The notes under the pieces are model-generated. The model ran no database searches and was not told where the DNA came from. It saw only the letters and a program-made list of their open reading frames with translations. 38,391 nt of DNA from an uncultured bacterium (GTDB lineage: Bacteria; Verrucomicrobiota; Lentisphaeria; Victivallales; Victivallaceae), in NCBI GenBank assembly GCA_900551245.1, contig URVC01000041.1, forward strand, positions 1 to 38,391, written 5' to 3'. The position numbers were made by a program, and so were the translations under genes. This document shows, one piece after another, positions 33,194 to 38,391 of this stretch (position 1 is the stretch's first letter; every line of letters starts with the position of its first letter).

Positions 33194-34299
33194 GTAAAAA
33201 AATCTTTCTCGGCATCGGTGCCGGGCCGATTCAGACCGGCATCTTCGTCGCCGGAGCCGCGGCGGGCGGATTTGAGCGGATTGTGCTCGCCGACGTCGAT
33301 TCTGCCCTGGTGGAGGCTCTGCGCCGCCACCGGAGCATCACCGTCAACACCGCCGGAACCGACAGCGTGCGTGCCGACCGTTATGCGCCAATCGAGGTCT
33401 ACAACCCGGACCAGACGGCCGACCGCGCCGCATTGATTGAAATCGCCTCGCAGGCGGAGGTGATCAACACCGCCCTGCCGGCGACCAGATTCTACCGCTT
33501 CTGCGCGCCGTGGTTGCGGGAAGGATTCGAACGAAATCCCGCCGCCCGCCGGCTGGTCTACACCTCGGAAAACAGCACGACGGCGGCGGAAGAGCTGGCG
33601 GAATCTGTCGGCAAACCCTTCCCCTCCACATACTTTCTCGATACGGTCATCGGCAAGATGAGCAAGGTGTTCGAGGCGGCAGCAGGGACTCCCGCGCCGC
33701 TGGTGCCGGGATTCCGGCGCGGCCATCTGGTCGAAGCATTCAACACCATCTACACCTCGGATGCTCCGGGTGCGGCGGAGTGCGGCATCGTCGGACTTTA
33801 TCCCCGCAACAATCTGGTTCCTTTCGAAGAGGCGAAGCTCTACGGCCACAACGCCTCCCATCTGGTGCTGGCGCTGCTGGCCCGGCAGAAGGGCTGCCGG
33901 TTCATGTCGGAAACGGCTCAATACCCCGAACTGCTGGAGACGACCCGCCGCGTTCTGGTCGAGGAGTGCGGACTCGCATTGCAGCGGAAATTCGCCGGCT
34001 GTGATCCCTTCTTCGAACCGGCCGAGTACACCCGCTGGGCGGAGGAGCTGATCCGGCGCATGGTTTCGCCGCTGTTGAACGACGAGGTCGCCCGGGTGAG
34101 CCGCGACCTCGCCCGCAAGCTCGGCTGGCAGGATCGACTGATCGGCGCCATCCGGCTCTGCATCGACACCGGAACCCCCTGCCCGACGTTGATGCGGATG
34201 GCGGCGCTGGCGGCCCGGTTCCGCGCTCTTGACGAACTGCAATCCGAATGGCCGCCTGAAGGAGCGGAGCTCGTGCAGAAACTCGGTCAGGAAGCCTGA
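33190..34299 (+). CDS. Mannitol dehydrogenase-family polyol (or polyol-phosphate) dehydrogenase
   Basis: The 369-residue protein has an N-terminal nucleotide-binding fold (GIGAGPIQTGIFVAG, residues 8-22, then VLADVDSALVEAL). KLYGHNASH carries Lys216, Asn221 and His224, with the same +5 and +8 spacing as the catalytic Lys-Asn-His set of long-chain mannitol dehydrogenases. The C-terminal VSRDLARKLGWQDRLIGA resembles mannitol-1-phosphate 5-dehydrogenases, whose length it also matches. It should use NAD to interconvert a polyol or its phosphate with a ketose. The start overlaps the kinase stop by 4 bases. With the isomerase and kinase it may work on mannitol/fructose phosphates or on a pentitol. 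Which one is open. Confidence 0.8.
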   Translation: MSKKIFLGIGAGPIQTGIFVAGAAAGGFERIVLADVDSALVEALRRHRSITVNTAGTDSVRADRYAPIEVYNPDQTADRAALIEIASQAEVINTALPATRFYRFCAPWLREGFERNPAARRLVYTSENSTTAAEELAESVGKPFPSTYFLDTVIGKMSKVFEAAAGTPAPLVPGFRRGHLVEAFNTIYTSDAPGAAECGIVGLYPRNNLVPFEEAKLYGHNASHLVLALLARQKGCRFMSETAQYPELLETTRRVLVEECGLALQRKFAGCDPFFEPAEYTRWAEELIRRMVSPLLNDEVARVSRDLARKLGWQDRLIGAIRLCIDTGTPCPTLMRMAALAARFRALDELQSEWPPEGAELVQKLGQEA

Positions 34300-34320
34300 A
34301 CGAGCCGCCCCCCCGCGCCC

Positions 34321-37300
34321 TCAGCGCCGCGCGATTTCAAAGAAGACCGCGGCACCGTCTTTTGCGGTATCGACGGTGAAGCAGACACTCTCGCCGTCCT
34401 TCTGTTCCGGCGGGATCGTCTTCAGCCGTCTTCCGGAAAGATCGAGCGGGTAGAGCTTCAGGTCGCCGGCGTGGCGGTTGCGGAGGCAAATCCGGAACTT
34501 CCCCGCTTCCAGCAGTGACGGCGTCCAACCCATGCGCTGGATCGTTTTCATCTCCTCCTCGGCAAATTTCATGCCGTTGTTGAGTGCGTTGGTGGCGTAG
34601 ACGACGACAAGCCGCTCCGCCTCGCGAATCGGCCGGGTCCCATCGACGCTGACCACCGCGAGATTGCCGTTCGTGCTCATCTCCTGAATCTCGAAATCAT
34701 CCAGTTTCTCCCGGGTTCCGGCGAGGGCGCAGATTCCCTGCAGACGCGGGGTGTTGACCCGCAGGAAACTGCGGCTGTTATCCAGCAGAAGTTCCCCGGT
34801 GGAGCTTTCGAACACGCTCTCGCCGTCGCTCCGGTTGGAGGCGGGCAGCAACTTCTTCTGTTTCAAGATCTGGAGCATCTCCCAGGTGGAAGCCCCCGGC
34901 AGAACGCCCTGCTGTTTCAGACGGGCGACGGTGGCGGGAGCGGAGTTGTCCAGCGCGACCGCCAGCTGATGCTTTTCCACAGGCCGGAGCAGTTTCCCTT
35001 CCGGGCCGGTGATGTCGATCCCGAAGCCGCAGACCAGCGCCAGCAGGCTCTGGCGGGCGTTCATCTGGGTTGTCCAGAGCTTCTGCGTGTAGACATCCTC
35101 CGGATTGATCTCCACACGGACGGCGCTCTCCGCCCGGCTCACGTCCCCCCGCATGAACAGGAAATAGGTGAGGAATTCCGATGCAATCTCGATGGGGTCC
35201 GAATAGATCCGGAAGCTGGCCATGTAGGTCGTATCCCGGAAGATCATCGACCGATCCTTGCCCACGGCGATCGGCGCACCGTGCGCGGTCAGGAGGTCGA
35301 AATCCTGAAATGCCGCATAGGCTCCGACTTCGAACGCCTGTTCGTAGCGGTAACGGTTCCAGAAGGTGTGATTGTATTCGGAGATCACCATCGGCTTCCC
35401 GAACTGGCGCACGGCGGCGAACTCCCGGAGAAGGTTGTTGCTCCGGGCAAGCGAACTCTCCGTGACCAGTGTGGAACCGGCCTGCATCCAGTTGGTCGGA
35501 TGGGCGAAGTAGTTGTTCAGGACGACATAATCCAAGTCTTTGCGCAACAGGTCATAATGGTGAAATTTATAGTAGTTGTACTGGGAGAACAATCCGCGGT
35601 ATCCCAGTGACCGGAGGGTGTCGCGGTAGAACCGGGCCATATCCTCCTCCACTTCGCGGAAGAAGAGCATGGCGTCGCGATCCTTCGTGCGGTCCGTGAA
35701 CGACGGAATCTCGTCAAACGAGCGACAGCGGCTGCCGCGGGCCCGGTTCAACGCCTCAATGGTGCCGTATTTCCGCTTGAGAAACGCCTGCCAGTGCGGC
35801 TTGACGAGCGCCGCGTCAATCGGCTGGCGGAAGGTGATCGCCTGTTCGTTGTAACCGAGCGTCAGCGCCAGAACCGGATCTTCCGCCAACCTGCTGCCAG
35901 TGTACGGGTTGACATGGGTCAGCAGCGTTTTCACACCTTCAGCCCAGTTGCGGCGCGCCTCCGGGTCGAAGTAGATTTTCAATTTGATGTGTTCCCTCGC
36001 CGGGAGTTCCGCACTGCCCCAGTAGGAGAGTTTGTACGGACGATATCCGATCGGACTGGTCATCAGGTCGAGAAAGATGTAGATGCCGTTCTGTTTGAGT
36101 TTGGCCACGGCATAATCAAACAGCTGAAGCTGGTGAGCGTTAAATTCCGCTTCTTTCGTCGAACCGGCCATCAGAGCCTGATCGAGGAAATGGAAACGCA
36201 CCATATTGTAACCGTTTTTGCGGAGCTCCTGCACGGTGTTGTCGATCTCGTAACAGCTTTTCAGGTCGTCAAAGACACAGCTTGCGGTGAAGAACCGTAC
36301 CGCCGTCTCCGGCTTCTGTTCGAACGCCAGCTTGCCGGAAGCGTTGACAATGACCCGCCCGAATTTCCCCGCGGGGCCCGGCTGATGGAAGCCGGAGAGA
36401 TCCAGCGCCGACCCCTTTTCCCGACGATTGAGCTCCTCGCGCGCCACCGGCAGCCAGCGGGGACCGGCCTGTATGGTGACCGGTTTCGGCGGCTCGGGGA
36501 ACTTGATTTTCCGGTCGCTCAACGTCGCGCCGAGAATCAGCCAGATGGCGTCGGAGGATCCGGCGCGAAACTCCACCTGCCGGAGTTTGCCGAACTCCGG
36601 TTTCAGCAGATGGCGGGAAACATAGAGCGCGTTGCCGCCGTTCGGCGTATTGACCTTCTGCAGAACCGCGTTGGAGCAGTTGTAGACGCTGAACCAGTCC
36701 GCCGTGTCGACCTGGTTGACGATCGGAATTTCGACGGTTTTTCCGTTCTCATAACTGACGGATACGGAACCGATCTCGCGTTTCTCTCCCGGCGCCCAGG
36801 CCAGCGTGTGAAGCAGATAGAGATAGCGGGGGTTGGCGCACCCGGCCGGAGCGGAAACAACAGCGGATTTCCGGCCGTTCGGAAGGTTGGGCGAGTGCAT
36901 GGCAAGCACGCATTTTTCCTCCACTTTCACCCGGAAAGGAACGCCGGAGAAGAGCGGTCCCTTCCAGACCAGTTCGCGGAATTTCCGGCCGTCCTGGAGC
37001 GGCCCCTGATCGCTCCAGCCGCCCTTGCCGTCTCCGGCCACGTCGTCATTGAGCAGCCGGTCGGCGACGGGAGAGAGATCCAGCGGAACTCCGAGCTGTT
37101 CCAGCCGGAGATTCCGGAGATGGAACTTCCCGGCAGTCTCCTGAAGCCCGACGTTCAGGAAGAGTTTTCGCAACTTGCCGTCACAGAAGAAAACCTTCTC
37201 CGCCCGGCGCTCCGGGTAGCTGCCGGCCGGAGTCTTCACCCCGGGATATTCCGTCTTGCCGGAGAATTGCAGCATCGCCTGAATTTTCGGCCCCTGCCTC

Positions 37301-37566
37301 CCCGGCAGAACCTTGTCGGCGGAGAAGGTCGCGCTCAACTTCAGATAGCCGCAACCACTCTCAACCGGGATCTCCCGGCGGATGCCGGAAAAGCCGTTGT
37401 TGCGCTGTTTCAGCTCCACAGAGAATCCGCTCTGGTCGAACCGGAGCGAATCCTTCGCGATTTTCCACGGGGTCCAGCCGTCAGCCGAGGTGAAGTCCGT
37501 CTCATATATCACCGCCGCATGCAGCAGCAGAGGAGCGGCGGTCAAAAGCAGGAGGATATTTTTCAT
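34321..37566 (-). CDS. Secreted clan GH-A glycoside hydrolase with DGKGGWSDQG-type module
   Basis: The 1081-residue protein has a signal peptide (MKNILLLLTAAPLLLHA). The domain order is an N-terminal jelly-roll (about 20-155), a module with LDLSP, DGKGGWSDQG and LLHTLAW (about 160-310) shared with the GH2 protein at 25974, a sandwich (310-430), and a GH5-like barrel (about 435-830) beginning VRFFTASCVFDDLKS. LTLGYNEQ gives Glu574 as probable acid/base and MVISEYNHTFW gives Glu730 as probable nucleophile. The C-terminal 250 residues are beta-rich. The start at 37566 is the signal peptide Met; AAAGGA is about 11 bases upstream. It lies 20 bases after prepilin-like gene 4. Substrate unknown; secretion and clan are well supported. 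Confidence 0.8.
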   Translation of the reverse strand: MKNILLLLTAAPLLLHAAVIYETDFTSADGWTPWKIAKDSLRFDQSGFSVELKQRNNGFSGIRREIPVESGCGYLKLSATFSADKVLPGRQGPKIQAMLQFSGKTEYPGVKTPAGSYPERRAEKVFFCDGKLRKLFLNVGLQETAGKFHLRNLRLEQLGVPLDLSPVADRLLNDDVAGDGKGGWSDQGPLQDGRKFRELVWKGPLFSGVPFRVKVEEKCVLAMHSPNLPNGRKSAVVSAPAGCANPRYLYLLHTLAWAPGEKREIGSVSVSYENGKTVEIPIVNQVDTADWFSVYNCSNAVLQKVNTPNGGNALYVSRHLLKPEFGKLRQVEFRAGSSDAIWLILGATLSDRKIKFPEPPKPVTIQAGPRWLPVAREELNRREKGSALDLSGFHQPGPAGKFGRVIVNASGKLAFEQKPETAVRFFTASCVFDDLKSCYEIDNTVQELRKNGYNMVRFHFLDQALMAGSTKEAEFNAHQLQLFDYAVAKLKQNGIYIFLDLMTSPIGYRPYKLSYWGSAELPAREHIKLKIYFDPEARRNWAEGVKTLLTHVNPYTGSRLAEDPVLALTLGYNEQAITFRQPIDAALVKPHWQAFLKRKYGTIEALNRARGSRCRSFDEIPSFTDRTKDRDAMLFFREVEEDMARFYRDTLRSLGYRGLFSQYNYYKFHHYDLLRKDLDYVVLNNYFAHPTNWMQAGSTLVTESSLARSNNLLREFAAVRQFGKPMVISEYNHTFWNRYRYEQAFEVGAYAAFQDFDLLTAHGAPIAVGKDRSMIFRDTTYMASFRIYSDPIEIASEFLTYFLFMRGDVSRAESAVRVEINPEDVYTQKLWTTQMNARQSLLALVCGFGIDITGPEGKLLRPVEKHQLAVALDNSAPATVARLKQQGVLPGASTWEMLQILKQKKLLPASNRSDGESVFESSTGELLLDNSRSFLRVNTPRLQGICALAGTREKLDDFEIQEMSTNGNLAVVSVDGTRPIREAERLVVVYATNALNNGMKFAEEEMKTIQRMGWTPSLLEAGKFRICLRNRHAGDLKLYPLDLSGRRLKTIPPEQKDGESVCFTVDTAKDGAAVFFEIARR

Positions 37567-37586
37567 ACAGAAGCAGTTCCTTTCTC

Positions 37587-38330
37587 TCAATTTTCCCAGT
37601 TGATCATGGCGATTCTGCCGACTTCGGTGTCGCGGTTGAAAAAATCCGAAGAGCCGTATGGATTCGTCAGCGACGGAATCCGCTCGCTGCCCACGTGCCA
37701 GTCGAGGAACAGCACATTGGCCTGCGAACTGTGCCGCGCGGCAGGAATACCGGCCCCCGCCGCTGGAGAGGTCGAGGGGTCAAACCAGCAGACCCCCAGC
37801 TCCAGATTCGGAACGCCGTCGGCCCACTGCCAGGTGTCGGCGATGAGACAGCGTTGCGACAGTTTGGTCAGCATGGTGATCTTCTTGCTGTTCACCACAC
37901 TGGCGCCCCCCGAGGAGAGCATCTGCTTGTTGACGCCGTAAGCGTTGTTCCACTTCCACTTCGCGTCCTCCCATTTCATCGAGGGGCAGCTGACGATTTT
38001 GTAGGGGATGTAACCGTTGGTGCCGTACTTGGTGCTGGTGTCGGTCGAGGACTGTGAGATGCCGATGGAGCCGGTCATGGTGCTGACCCAGTTGTAGTTA
38101 CCCCATATGTCGCTCGGATGGTTCTGATACGGCGGAAGACGATCCTGGAAGTCGTTGGTATACATCGAGAATCCATAGCCGATCTGCTTGAGGTTGTTCT
38201 GGCAGTTTGCCGAACGGGAGCGTTCGCGGGCCTGATTCAGTGCCGGCAGCAGCAGAGCGGCCAGGATGGCGATGATCGCAATCACTACGAGAAGTTCGAT
38301 TAAGGTAAAATACCGTTTCTCACTTTTCAT
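37587..38330 (-). CDS. Prepilin-like protein 4 with variant H-X9-DW C-terminal motif
   Basis: The 247-residue protein has a 7-residue leader (MKSEKRY), then FTLIELLVVIAIIAILAAL, then NQARERSRSANCQNNLKQIG. The C-terminal motif reads HSSQANVLFLDWH, so Trp replaces the Gly of H-X9-DG found in the other three copies. Tyr precedes the expected cleavage site in place of Gly. AGGAGG five bases before the ATG is an excellent ribosome site. The gene is 20 bases upstream of the secreted GH-A gene and probably heads that operon. The promoter would lie at or beyond the window end, and any regulator of this cassette is not visible. Confidence 0.88.
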   Translation of the reverse strand: MKSEKRYFTLIELLVVIAIIAILAALLLPALNQARERSRSANCQNNLKQIGYGFSMYTNDFQDRLPPYQNHPSDIWGNYNWVSTMTGSIGISQSSTDTSTKYGTNGYIPYKIVSCPSMKWEDAKWKWNNAYGVNKQMLSSGGASVVNSKKITMLTKLSQRCLIADTWQWADGVPNLELGVCWFDPSTSPAAGAGIPAARHSSQANVLFLDWHVGSERIPSLTNPYGSSDFFNRDTEVGRIAMINWEN

Positions 38331-38391
38331 TTTTTCCTCCTATGATAAAATTCCACTTCGATGCCGGGAAAAACTCAATTTTTTACGAGTT
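38331..38391. other. Start of the region upstream of prepilin-like gene 4, cut by the window end
   Basis: The 61 bases hold the AGGAGG ribosome site of prepilin-like gene 4 (on the minus strand) and otherwise AT-rich sequence. A complete promoter cannot be recognised before the window ends. Confidence 0.5.

Noticed and set aside
37567..37590. Upstream TTG start for the GH-A gene at 34321
   Set aside because: It would overlap the prepilin-like gene stop and place eight charged/Cys residues before an obvious signal peptide Met.

Overview
The window looks like a piece of a GC-rich Lentisphaerota genome, most likely a Victivallis-type gut or anaerobic carbohydrate degrader. Four paralogous prepilin-like proteins carry an FTLIELL N-terminal helix, and three of them end in an H-X9-DG motif. 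This family is greatly expanded in Lentisphaerota and Planctomycetota. AraC, LacI and GntR/LacI-type regulators sit beside very large multi-domain glycoside hydrolases, and no SusC/SusD pair is present. The assignment is an inference from gene content. I saw no tRNA, rRNA, CRISPR array, insertion sequence or phage gene.

Layout: (1) 1-2567, plus strand: 3' end of a secreted-type glycosidase with a CBM9-like tail, then a GH29 alpha-L-fucosidase. (2) 2606-10221: an AraC regulator divergent from prepilin-like gene 1, followed by a secreted clan GH-A glycosidase and a cytoplasmic GH106-like enzyme. (3) 15180-10236, minus strand: LacI regulator, prepilin-like gene 2, secreted GH51-like arabinofuranosidase, cytoplasmic GH28-like enzyme. 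(4) 15366-22631, plus strand: GntR/LacI hybrid regulator, prepilin-like gene 3 and an 1806-residue LVIVD-propeller/GH-A/CBM9 protein, closed by a clear intrinsic terminator. (5) 24977-22719, minus strand: a ketose 3-epimerase-like protein and a GH1 beta-glucosidase, divergent from an AraC regulator (25085-25921). (6) 25974-30080, minus strand: a secreted 1368-residue GH2 enzyme. (7) 30477-34299, plus strand: AraC regulator, then a D-lyxose isomerase, PfkB kinase and polyol dehydrogenase operon. (8) 38330-34321, minus strand: prepilin-like gene 4 and a secreted GH-A enzyme.

The most striking organisation is a repeated cassette: a local regulator, one prepilin-like protein, one large signal-peptide-bearing glycosidase and, in two cases, a glycosidase without a signal peptide. 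Each of the four prepilin-like genes lies directly 5' of a secreted glycosidase on the same strand, with gaps of 16 to 36 bases. This suggests that each prepilin-like protein serves its neighbouring enzyme, for example in export or surface display. The predicted activities (fucosidase, rhamnosidase, galacturonidase, arabinofuranosidase, GH2) point loosely to pectin side chains or another complex heteroglycan. No transporter is encoded here.

Regulation is unusually legible. Near-consensus sigma-70 promoters lie at 15215-15243 (minus), 15294-15322 (plus) and 24997-25025 (plus). Palindromic operators sit just downstream of the -10 box of both divergent regulator genes at 15.2-15.35 kb. A 12-base motif occurs in inverted orientation on both sides of the third AraC gene.
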